Virus record (IMG/VR): IMGVR_UViG_3300047373_000109
Span: 1 to 21,283 of that record
From: a virus
DNA: 21,283 nt
Strand: one strand, 5' to 3'
A program made the position numbers and the translations under genes. Positions 4,963 to 12,196 of this stretch are shown here, piece after piece (the stretch's first letter is position 1; each line of letters starts with the position of its first letter). Below the pieces are notes generated by a model. The model searched no databases. It was given only the letters and a program-made list of their open reading frames with translations, and was not told the DNA's origin.

Positions 4963-7013
4963 CAAAGAAACCAACAGTAACTACTTTACAGTCAGGGTTC
5001 AACTCAACTGAGACCCTCAATACTAACTTCGAAGCCCTACGTGATGGTTTCGATAATACCCTGTCTTTGGATGGTAGTACTCCTAATGCTATGGAGGCAG
5101 ACCTAGACCTTAATGGTAATAACATTATTGGTGCTGATGGTTTGCTTATCAATGGTACGGATTACCTAGCTGACGTTACAGCTGCTAAGACTGCTGCTCA
5201 GGCTGCACAGGCGGCTGCTGAGACTGCCGAAACAAATGCTGAAACAGCTGAAACCAATGCTGAGTCCTCAGAGACTGCTGCTGGTTTGTCAGCTACGGCT
5301 GCTGCTACGAGTGAGACTAACGCAGGAGCCTCAGAGACAGCCGCTAGTGGGTCAGCTACTGCTTCGGCTACCTCAGCTACCAATTCAGCTACATCGGCTT
5401 CTGAGGCGGCTGCTAGTGCCTCTGCTGCATCCACCAGTGAGACTAATGCAGCTACAAGTGAAACAAATGCTTCTACTTCTGAAACCAATGCAGCTACATC
5501 AGCTACAGAAGCTGAGACAGCTAAAACTGGGGCAGAGACAGCACGGGATGCAGCCCTTGCAGCTTTGGATTCGTTTGATGATCGTTACCTAGGTGTTAAG
5601 ACTTCTGACCCAACTGTAGACAATGACGGGGATGCTCTTGTTGTAGGAGCTATCTACTTCAACTCAAACACTGAGTTACTCTACATCTACAATGGTGCAA
5701 CTTGGCAGGTTACTGCATCTGGTGCTGCATCTGGTGATCTTATTTCAACCAACAACCTGTCAGACCTTACCAGCCCTGCTACTGCTCGTACTAATCTTGG
5801 CTTGGGTACTGCGGCTACTACAGCCTCTACTGACTATGCTACGGCTGCACAGGGAGCCTTGGCTGATACTGCTACTCAACCTGCTGATCTTGGCACGGCT
5901 GCTGCTTCAGACACTGGCGACTTTGCCACGGCTGCTCAAGGCACTCTAGCTGACAGTGCAGTGCAGCCTAACGACAGCCCCACGTTTGCAGGTGTAGACG
6001 TCACTGGGACTATCACCAGCGATGGGCTGACTGTGGATACAGACACGCTTCACGTTGATGCAGCGAATAATCGTGTTGGGATTGGGACGAGTTCGCCCTC
6101 AAGTTTACTGCATGTATCTAGTGCAGCATCAACCATTCTTAATGTTGAGGCAACTGGTGTAAACGACAGCCGTGTTCGGATTACCGCTGGAAACACTAGT
6201 ATTTCTTATGTTGAATTTGCTGATCCAGATGATGCTGATACTGGTGAAATACGTTACGATCACTCAGATAACCACATGGGCTTCCGCACCAACGGCAACA
6301 CAGAACGTATGCGCATCGACAGCAGCGGTAATGTTGGGATTGGCACAGACAGCCCAACAGAACAGCTTGAGGTTCACAGCACAGGTGACACCGCCGTTCT
6401 AGTAAAGACTTCTGGTACAGGCGATGCTGATGCTACGCTTGTTTTAGACTCAGCGGACTCAGGTGAAAGTGTACTTCAGTTTGCCCATGACGGTGTTAAC
6501 GGGGCTAAGATCGAGTGGTTTACTGACGGTTCTCCTGACCTCAATCTTACTACAGTAGGTGCTACCAGTGTAATTGATATGCAGCCCAATGGGAGCCGCA
6601 TTGGTAGGTTTGACACATCGGGCTTGGATGTGAATGGTACAGTCACGGCTACATCCTTCGAAGGCGATGGCTCAAGCCTAACAGGTATTGCAGCGGGTGC
6701 AGGTAGTGTAGAGGCTTGGGTAAACTGGCGACAGTCAAGTACAGTATCTATTTATTCTTCTGGCGGCGTTTCCAGCGTTACAGACAGGGGTACTGGTCTA
6801 GCTAGGATTAACTTTAGTAGCACTAAGAGTAATGTTAACTACGGATTTAATGGTTCGGCTAATACTTACATTACAAGTACCCGATGGGACGTGCATTGCA
6901 TTGAAAGAAATATAACTGATATCAGGTCTACTTCGTCAGTGGGGGTAAATATGGGTTACGGTGGTTACGCTGAGTATGACTTTAGTCGAGCTACGGTGGT
7001 GATTACACAATGA
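4959..7013 (+). CDS. Tail fibre protein 2 with Ala/Thr/Glu-rich stalk, 684 aa
   Basis: A second fibre with the same anchor (FEALRDGFDNTLSLDGSTPN, 24-43). Residues about 70-205 form a low-complexity Ala/Glu/Thr/Ser stalk with repeated AETAETNAE and SETNAATSE units, likely a trimeric coiled coil. Next comes a fibre-type region with NNLSDLTSPATARTNLGLGT, the phage fibre repeat style. Two units RVGIGTSSPSSLLHV and NVGIGTDSPTEQLEV (about 370-470) are common in long phage fibres. The last 110 residues begin VEAWVNWRQSSTVSIYSSGG, a typical fibre tip. The ATG overlaps the stop of fibre 1 (ATGA), with GGGATGG upstream. The shared anchor implies both proteins compete for, or share, one attachment site on the tail. 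Confidence 0.88.
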   Translation: MTKKPTVTTLQSGFNSTETLNTNFEALRDGFDNTLSLDGSTPNAMEADLDLNGNNIIGADGLLINGTDYLADVTAAKTAAQAAQAAAETAETNAETAETNAESSETAAGLSATAAATSETNAGASETAASGSATASATSATNSATSASEAAASASAASTSETNAATSETNASTSETNAATSATEAETAKTGAETARDAALAALDSFDDRYLGVKTSDPTVDNDGDALVVGAIYFNSNTELLYIYNGATWQVTASGAASGDLISTNNLSDLTSPATARTNLGLGTAATTASTDYATAAQGALADTATQPADLGTAAASDTGDFATAAQGTLADSAVQPNDSPTFAGVDVTGTITSDGLTVDTDTLHVDAANNRVGIGTSSPSSLLHVSSAASTILNVEATGVNDSRVRITAGNTSISYVEFADPDDADTGEIRYDHSDNHMGFRTNGNTERMRIDSSGNVGIGTDSPTEQLEVHSTGDTAVLVKTSGTGDADATLVLDSADSGESVLQFAHDGVNGAKIEWFTDGSPDLNLTTVGATSVIDMQPNGSRIGRFDTSGLDVNGTVTATSFEGDGSSLTGIAAGAGSVEAWVNWRQSSTVSIYSSGGVSSVTDRGTGLARINFSSTKSNVNYGFNGSANTYITSTRWDVHCIERNITDIRSTSSVGVNMGYGGYAEYDFSRATVVITQ
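5062..5083 (+). repeat. 22-bp direct repeat, copy 2 (fibre 2)
   Basis: Exact copy of 3290-3311, 1,772 bp apart, at the same codon offset within fibre 2. Recombination between the copies would delete one fibre body and leave an intact chimeric reading frame. Confidence 0.85.
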
Positions 7014-7402
7014 GCAGTTACAGAGTAATCTTCGAAGACCCAGAGCAGCCAGATGCACCAGCTATGGTTCTTGTTCCTAGTGACAGCTGGCTTGAAGAGG
7101 CTAAGGCTGGGAACCTTCCACCTATCTCCGTTTACTGGGCTTTGCAGGACGATGAGCAGCAAGCCATCGCTGAGGGTCGCTACGGCAACTTTAAGCATGA
7201 CCCTGAGAAACACGCAGCACAGTGGACTGCTCCTCGTATCGGCCCTCTTACAGAGGAAGAAGCGATTGAGTATCTGGTCATGAAAGACATTCCACGACAC
7301 ATCTGGTCTAAGGAATACAACAGGCCAATGTTCAAGATCGTCAAAACAGAAGACGTGCCAAGTGATCGGCAGTTTAGAAATGCTTGGAGGTTGACGGCAT
7401 GA
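7010..7402 (+). CDS. Fibre-module protein of unknown function, 130 aa
   Basis: A soluble protein starting MSSYRVIFEDPEQPDAPAMV, with LTEEEAIEYLVMKDIPRHIW (about 81-100) and a C-terminal RPMFKIVKTEDVPSDRQFRN-AW. The last motif, RxFRNAW, recurs in the next protein. LPPISVYWAL and the EAIEYLxMKDIP block match short proteins I have seen next to fibre genes in marine phages; none has a function known to me. The start overlaps the fibre 2 stop (ATGA), and the stop overlaps the next start (ATGA). Position and coupling suggest a fibre assembly or chaperone role, which is inference. Confidence 0.78.
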   Translation: MSSYRVIFEDPEQPDAPAMVLVPSDSWLEEAKAGNLPPISVYWALQDDEQQAIAEGRYGNFKHDPEKHAAQWTAPRIGPLTEEEAIEYLVMKDIPRHIWSKEYNRPMFKIVKTEDVPSDRQFRNAWRLTA

Positions 7403-7755
7403 CACAAATATTCATCCAGATCGGCGCAACAACGTATGACGCCGCAGACTACACCATCCCAGCAGAACGTACTTTCCGTAATGCTTGGGAAGCTAATGCT
7501 GATACAAAAGTTATCTCTGTAGATATGGAAGCAGCTAAAGACATCTGGCGTGACAAGATTCGTCAGGCTCGTATTGAACCCCTTGAAGCCCTCGACACGG
7601 CCTACATGAAAGCCCTTGAGACGGGTGCTGACACTACTCAGATTATTGCTGATAAGCAGGCTCTACGTGATGCACCCAGTGATCCAGCTATTGATGCGGC
7701 TACTACGCCTGCTGAGATTGCCATGGTGCAGCCTGCTGGCCTGACTGTGGAATAA
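7399..7755 (+). CDS. Probable tail fibre assembly-type protein, 118 aa
   Basis: A longer frame could start at a TTG (7384). I chose the ATG at 7399 because GGAGG (7386-7390) sits 8 nt before it and it forms an ATGA overlap with the previous stop. The N-terminal half is beta-rich (MTQIFIQIGATTYDAADYTI), then AERTFRNAW, then helices with KDIWRDKIRQARIEPLEALD and YMKALETGADTTQIIADKQA. This strand-then-charged-helix layout with WRDKIRxxR is what I recognise from tail-fibre assembly/chaperone-like proteins next to fibres (DUF4376-like style). No enzymatic motif is visible. The context is directly after the fibres and before terL. Confidence 0.68.
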   Translation: MTQIFIQIGATTYDAADYTIPAERTFRNAWEANADTKVISVDMEAAKDIWRDKIRQARIEPLEALDTAYMKALETGADTTQIIADKQALRDAPSDPAIDAATTPAEIAMVQPAGLTVE

Positions 7756-7776
7756 ATGACTAAGGCAGAGTAACAT

Positions 7777-9321
7777 ATGCCAACAGTACAAGAAATCAGA
7801 GAAGCTGCTGAAAGCAGTCTTGTAACCTTCATCAAACTTGTAGCACCTCAACGTGTCTTAGGTAACTGTCACGAGGATGTTTGCAAGTGGTGGACACGTC
7901 AAGACCGTAAGAGTCACCAGCTTCTCCTATTCCCACGTGACCATGGCAAGTCAGCTATGGTTGCCTATCGTGTTGCGTGGGAGTTAACTAAGAACCCTAC
8001 ACTTCGTGTTCTGTATATCTCAGCTACGTCTAACCTAGCCCAGAAACAGTTGTCGTTTATCAAGAACATCTTTGAGTCAGACATCCACCAGAAGTATTGG
8101 CCTCAACACTTAAACAAGGACGAGAGTAAACGGGAAAAGTGGACTACATCAGAAATTGCTCTCGACCATCCAGACCGTAAGAAAGAAGCTATCCGTGACC
8201 CTTCGATCTTTACCGGTGGCCTTACTACTTCTCTTACAGGTATGCACTGTGACATTGCGGTCCTCGACGATGTTGTTGTTTTCGAGAATGCTTACACGAA
8301 TGAAGGCCGTACTAAGGTTAAGTCTCAGTACTCTCTACTCTCGTCTATTGAAGGTAGTGAAGCACAAGAGTGGGTAGTAGGTACTCGTTACCATCCTAAG
8401 GATTTGTACTCTGACCTGATGGGTATGGAGGAAGACATCTACTCTAAACAGGGTGAGCTTGTAGGTAAAGAGAGTATCTACGAGGTTATGGAAAAGGCTG
8501 TAGAGGATAACGGTGACGGCACTGGAGACTTCCTCTGGCCTCGTCAGCTGCGTAAGGACGGTAAGTTCTTTGGCTTCGATATTCAAATCCTAGCTAAGAA
8601 ACGAGGACAGTACCTTGACCGTGTCCAGTTTAGAGCACAGTACTACAACGATCCTACGGACCCTGACAGCCAGCCTATCGCCTATGATAGGTTCCAGTAC
8701 TACGATAAGAAGCACCTCATCAGAGAGGGCGGACAGTGGCTCTACAAAGGGAAGAAACTTAATGTTAGTGCAGCTGTTGACTTTGCTTACAGTGTCAGTA
8801 AGAGAGCAGACTACACAGCCATTGTCGTCATTGGAGTGGACAGTGAAAATAACGTATATGTTCTAGACATTGATCGTTTTAAGACAGACAAGATTTCTGA
8901 GTATTTCAAGCATATTCTAGACCTACTAAACCGTTGGGACTTTAGAAAGTTACGTGCTGAATGTACAGCTGCTCAGTCAGCTATCGTGTCTGAACTTAAG
9001 GACAACTACATCAAGCCTAACGGTCTTGCTTTGAAGATTGATGAGCACCGACCTAACAGACACCAAGGCTCTAAGGAAGAACGTATCGCAGCTATCCTTG
9101 AGCCTCGTTACGATAACCTACAGGTCTACCACTACAGAGGTGGTAACTGTCAGGTCTTAGAAGAAGAACTTGTTTCTCACAACCCCGCACACGATGACTG
9201 TAAAGACTGTCTAGCAGCTGCTGTTGAAGTAGCAGTCAAGCCTAGTAGTTCAGTAAGAAGAACCCGAAGTCAAGATAATAATGTAGTATTTCACCCTAAA
9301 TTCGGTGGTGTTGCATTTTAA
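7777..9321 (+). CDS. terL: Terminase large subunit (packaging ATPase and nuclease), 514 aa
   Basis: The DNA-packaging motor. The N-terminal ATPase has Walker A PRDHGKSA (53-60; the usual first Gly is replaced, as in many T7-like TerL), Walker B IAVLDD (160-165) and the coupling motif VVGTRYHP (200-207). The C-terminal RNase H-fold nuclease has AAVDFAYS (Asp335), RAECTAAQS (Glu395) and HDDCKDCLAA (Asp473/474/477) as likely metal ligands. The length is usual for podovirus TerL. The ATG at 7777 has AAGG 14 nt upstream; 21 nt separate it from the previous gene. The gene stands between the fibre module and portal, with a promoter directly after it. Confidence 0.95.
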   Translation: MPTVQEIREAAESSLVTFIKLVAPQRVLGNCHEDVCKWWTRQDRKSHQLLLFPRDHGKSAMVAYRVAWELTKNPTLRVLYISATSNLAQKQLSFIKNIFESDIHQKYWPQHLNKDESKREKWTTSEIALDHPDRKKEAIRDPSIFTGGLTTSLTGMHCDIAVLDDVVVFENAYTNEGRTKVKSQYSLLSSIEGSEAQEWVVGTRYHPKDLYSDLMGMEEDIYSKQGELVGKESIYEVMEKAVEDNGDGTGDFLWPRQLRKDGKFFGFDIQILAKKRGQYLDRVQFRAQYYNDPTDPDSQPIAYDRFQYYDKKHLIREGGQWLYKGKKLNVSAAVDFAYSVSKRADYTAIVVIGVDSENNVYVLDIDRFKTDKISEYFKHILDLLNRWDFRKLRAECTAAQSAIVSELKDNYIKPNGLALKIDEHRPNRHQGSKEERIAAILEPRYDNLQVYHYRGGNCQVLEEELVSHNPAHDDCKDCLAAAVEVAVKPSSSVRRTRSQDNNVVFHPKFGGVAF

Positions 9322-9324
9322 CAC

Positions 9325-9353
9325 TTGACACAGATTATAAAGTGTGTTAATAT
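9325..9353 (+). promoter_or_regulatory. Probable sigma-70 promoter for portal-capsid operon
   Basis: TTGACA (9325-9330), 17-nt spacer, TAATAT (9348-9353, 4/6). The -35 box and spacing match the other two rightward promoters, but the CCCCCC element is absent. It starts 4 nt after terL ends and lies 28 nt before the portal ATG. Confidence 0.6.
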
Positions 9354-9360
9354 TAACACA
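9343..9360. promoter_or_regulatory. 18-bp perfect palindrome over the -10 box (operator candidate)
   Basis: TGTGTTAATATTAACACA is a perfect 18-bp inverted repeat without spacer that covers the whole -10 hexamer. A second, shorter pair, ACACTT (9321-9326) and AAGTGT (9340-9345), frames the spacer and shares bases with it. The position fits a dimeric repressor site; no matching regulator gene is in the window. Confidence 0.55.
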
Positions 9361-9381
9361 TAGCTAGGACTAGGAGTCATC

Positions 9382-11175
9382 ATGGCTGGCACGACTATTG
9401 ACATTGAAGGCGTAATTAATCCGCATGCCCTAGCTGTGGACATTGCAGACCGTTGGACATCGTGGAACAATGCACGATCAAACAAGGTTGAGGAATGGAA
9501 AGAGTTACGTAACTATATCTACGCAACAGATACACGTACCACAAGCAACAACAAGTTGCCTTGGTCTAACTCTACGACTACCCCTAAACTTACACAGATT
9601 GCTGACAACCTTCACGCAAACTACTTTGCTGCTCTCTTCCCACAGAAGAGATGGTTCCGTTTTGAGGCCACTGACACAGACAGTGACGTTAAGATTAAAC
9701 GAGATATTATTCAGGCCTATATGCAGAACAAGCTGCGTCAGTCTGACTTTGTAAACACGACAAGTAAACTCATTAATGACTACATCCAGTACGGCAACTG
9801 CTTTGCTACTGTAGAGTTCAAACGTAAGATCACAAACTTTGAAGATGGTGATCGTGTTGTAAACTACGTTGGTCCTAAACTGGTTCGTATCTCTCCTCAC
9901 GACATCTGCTTTAATCCAGTAGCTGCTGAGTTTGCGGATACTCCTAAGATCATTCGTTCTGTCCTTACCTTGGGTGAAGTGCAACGTATGGTCGAGACAG
10001 CACCAGACAAAGAGTATATGTCTGACATCTTCAACAAGATGCTAGGCAACCGTGGTGCAGCTAAGGGTAACGAAGTAGACAACGACAAGTCCCAAGGGTT
10101 TGTAGCTGATGGCTTCTCTAACCTGACTGATTACTATGAGTCAGACTACGTAGAAGTCCTTACGTTCTATGGTGACATTTATGACACAGAAACAGGAAAG
10201 TTCCTGAACAACCGTGTTATTACTATTGTAGACCGTTCTTACGTCTTGGCTAACGAAGAGAATCCTAGCTTCCTTGGTCGTGACCCTATCTTCCACGTAG
10301 GTTGGAGAGACCGTCCTGACAACCTGTACAGCATGGGTCCTTTGGATAACTTGGTTGGTATGCAGTACCGCATTGACCACCTTGAGAACCTTAAGGCTGA
10401 CGTGTTTGACCAGATTGCCTACCCAGTTCTTAAGATCAGGGGTGACGTAGAAGACTTCGACTTTGAGCCTAATGCTCGTATCTACTTGGGTGATGAGGGT
10501 GACGTGGGTTACCTTGTACCTGACAGCACAGCCCTCAATGCTGACTTCCAGATTAGAGAACTAGAAGCTAAGATGGAGATGATGGCTGGTGCTCCTCGTG
10601 AGGCTATGGGTATCCGTAGTGCTGGTGAGAAGACAGCCTTTGAAGTTAACCAGTTGATGACAGCTGCGGGTCGTATCTTCCAACACAAGACTGCCCACTT
10701 TGAACGTGTGTTCCTTGAGCCTATCCTGAACGCAATGCTTGAAGTAGCTCGTCGTAACATGGACTACGAAGATACAGCTAAGGTCTTGAACGAGGACACA
10801 GGTCTGTACTTCTTTACACAGATTACTCGTGATGATCTAAGAGCAAACGGTAAGATCGTACCAATGGGTGCTCGTCACTTTGCTGAACGTGCTCAACGTG
10901 TACAGAACCTCACCACCATGTATCAGATCAAAGCCTCTGATCCTACAGTAGCTTCTCACTTGTCAGGTAAAGAGTTTGCCCGTCTGCTTGCAGATGAATT
11001 GGGTGAACCAGCACTCTTCGGTGAGAACATTGCAGTCACTGAACAGCTTGAGACTCAGAAGGTCGTCACAGACGCACAGGTCGAGTTTGAGGCTGAACAA
11101 GAGGAAAAGGTAGAGCAGGGTATGCAACAGCTACAAGCAGCCCCTCCTCAAGCCCCTGAGGAGCCTGTAGAGTGA
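9382..11175 (+). CDS. Portal protein (head-tail connector), 597 aa
   Basis: The dodecameric portal of podoviruses, forming the DNA channel at one capsid vertex and docking TerL and the tail. Early blocks are ADRWTSWNNARSNKVEEWKE (about 22-41) and NLHANYFAALFPQKRWFRFE (75-94). LVRISPHDICFNP (about 167) is the portal wing region. The most diagnostic part is PREAMGIRSAGEKTAFEVNQ (about 403-422), followed by the long helix with FQHKTAHFERVFLEPILNAM. The C-terminus is acidic and Gln-rich with a Pro-rich end. The ATG at 9382 has TAGGAG upstream. Length is close to T7 gp8-type connectors (about 540) with a slightly longer tail. The stop overlaps the next start (GTGA). Confidence 0.93.
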   Translation: MAGTTIDIEGVINPHALAVDIADRWTSWNNARSNKVEEWKELRNYIYATDTRTTSNNKLPWSNSTTTPKLTQIADNLHANYFAALFPQKRWFRFEATDTDSDVKIKRDIIQAYMQNKLRQSDFVNTTSKLINDYIQYGNCFATVEFKRKITNFEDGDRVVNYVGPKLVRISPHDICFNPVAAEFADTPKIIRSVLTLGEVQRMVETAPDKEYMSDIFNKMLGNRGAAKGNEVDNDKSQGFVADGFSNLTDYYESDYVEVLTFYGDIYDTETGKFLNNRVITIVDRSYVLANEENPSFLGRDPIFHVGWRDRPDNLYSMGPLDNLVGMQYRIDHLENLKADVFDQIAYPVLKIRGDVEDFDFEPNARIYLGDEGDVGYLVPDSTALNADFQIRELEAKMEMMAGAPREAMGIRSAGEKTAFEVNQLMTAAGRIFQHKTAHFERVFLEPILNAMLEVARRNMDYEDTAKVLNEDTGLYFFTQITRDDLRANGKIVPMGARHFAERAQRVQNLTTMYQIKASDPTVASHLSGKEFARLLADELGEPALFGENIAVTEQLETQKVVTDAQVEFEAEQEEKVEQGMQQLQAAPPQAPEEPVE

Positions 11176-11414
11176 AGGCAGCTTGGTTTAAGGACTGCAA
11201 GTCAAAGAAACAAAAAGAGTCGGTAGCACAGGTACTCCAGTCTAATCGTGAGAGCCTAGACCGTCTTAAAGAAATCCTAGAGCCTATGCTAAAGGATACT
11301 ACCCCTGCCGCAGACTATGACTCACCATCGTGGGCATACAAGCAAGCAGATCGTAACGGGTTCAATAGAGCAGTGACCACTGTTTTGGACCTTATCAACT
11401 TAGACAAGGATTAA
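11172..11414 (+). CDS. Small portal-scaffold interval protein, 80 aa
   Basis: Starts with GTG at 11172 overlapping the portal stop (GTGA), with GAGGAG 9 nt upstream. The N-terminus KAAWFKDCKSKKQKESVAQV is basic, followed by a helix SLDRLKEILEPMLKD and the block DYDSPSWAYKQADRNGFNRA (about 49-68). That last block is familiar from small proteins placed between portal and scaffold in marine podoviruses; I know no function. It ends 2 nt before the scaffold ATG. A minor structural or assembly role is likely from position only. Confidence 0.8.
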   Translation: MKAAWFKDCKSKKQKESVAQVLQSNRESLDRLKEILEPMLKDTTPAADYDSPSWAYKQADRNGFNRAVTTVLDLINLDKD

Positions 11415-11416
11415 CA

Positions 11417-12184
11417 ATGAGTGTATTTTCTGAAGAGCAGGTGACCCCTGCAACGCAGAGTGAGCAAGTAGCATCTAATGAAGCGGTGACCGCCCCTTCT
11501 GTTGTAGGTGATCTTGTGGGTGAGGGTCGTAAGTTCAACGATGTCGAGGCACTAGCAAAGGGAAAACTTGAAGCAGACAAGTTCATCGAACAGATGAAAC
11601 AAGAAAATGCTGCACTCAAGGCTGACCTAGAGAAACAGGCTTATCGACTTGGTGTGAATGACCGTCTGGAGGAAAAGGCATCGGCATCCACAGCCGATCT
11701 TTCAGGTCCCAACAATAATAACAGTGGCACGTCGGATGAAGCTAATACCCAGCTTGTTTCGAGTGAAGCAAACATTGAGAGCCTAGTAGAACAGACCCTG
11801 AGGAAGCGAGAGCAGAAAACTGTAGCTGATAGCAACATTGCTCTTGTTGAGGCAGAACTTGAAAAGGCCTACGGAACAGAGGCAGCTGCCACAGTACGGC
11901 AGAAGTCAGAAGAACTGGGGCTACCTTTGGCAGAGCTACAAGGTATGGCAGCAAAGTCACCAGCTGCGTTTATGCAGTTGATGGGTAAGCCAGCACCTAA
12001 AGCAAACCCACTGGTTCAAGGGAGCATTCGTACCGAAGGTTCTACAATGCAAGCCTCTTCTGAAAAGGACTTTGGTTACTATCAAAGACTTCGCAAAGAG
12101 AACTCGTCCCTATACTATAAACCGTCAACCCAAAGACAAATGATGGCAGATGCTGATCGTCTGGGTGACAACTTCTACCGATAA
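11417..12184 (+). CDS. Capsid scaffolding protein, 255 aa
   Basis: An internal scaffold guiding capsid assembly. It is acidic, Gln/Glu/Ala-rich and lacks Cys. A predicted coiled coil lies at about 50-80 (LEADKFIEQMKQENAALKAD), a Ser/Asn-rich linker with NNNNSG at about 98-105, a helical segment LVEAELEKAYGTEAAATVRQ, and a C-terminus with FGYYQRLRKENSSLYYKPST before the final DRLGDNFYR, likely the coat-binding end. Size and position between portal and major capsid match T7 gp9-type scaffolds. The ATG is 2 nt after the previous stop, with AAGGA upstream. No protease motif is seen. Confidence 0.85.
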   Translation: MSVFSEEQVTPATQSEQVASNEAVTAPSVVGDLVGEGRKFNDVEALAKGKLEADKFIEQMKQENAALKADLEKQAYRLGVNDRLEEKASASTADLSGPNNNNSGTSDEANTQLVSSEANIESLVEQTLRKREQKTVADSNIALVEAELEKAYGTEAAATVRQKSEELGLPLAELQGMAAKSPAAFMQLMGKPAPKANPLVQGSIRTEGSTMQASSEKDFGYYQRLRKENSSLYYKPSTQRQMMADADRLGDNFYR

Positions 12185-12196
12185 AGGAATAAGAAA

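Noticed and set aside
5198-5592. Long ORFs on both strands over the fibre 2 stalk
   Set aside because: Low-complexity Ala/Thr/Glu codons (GCT, ACA, GAG) leave other frames open by composition; products are Leu/Gln or Val/Ala strings with no gene character.
7384-7398. TTG start for the 118-aa protein
   Set aside because: The GGAGG and ATGA overlap point to the ATG at 7399; the TTG has no Shine-Dalgarno of its own.
6965-7405. Minus-strand 146-codon ORF opposite the fibre-associated genes
   Set aside because: It runs antisense to two well-supported coupled plus-strand genes, has no RBS-supported context and no recognisable protein.
9505-9984. Minus-strand 159-codon ORF opposite the portal gene
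   Set aside because: Antisense to the clear portal coding sequence; composition follows from the portal codons.
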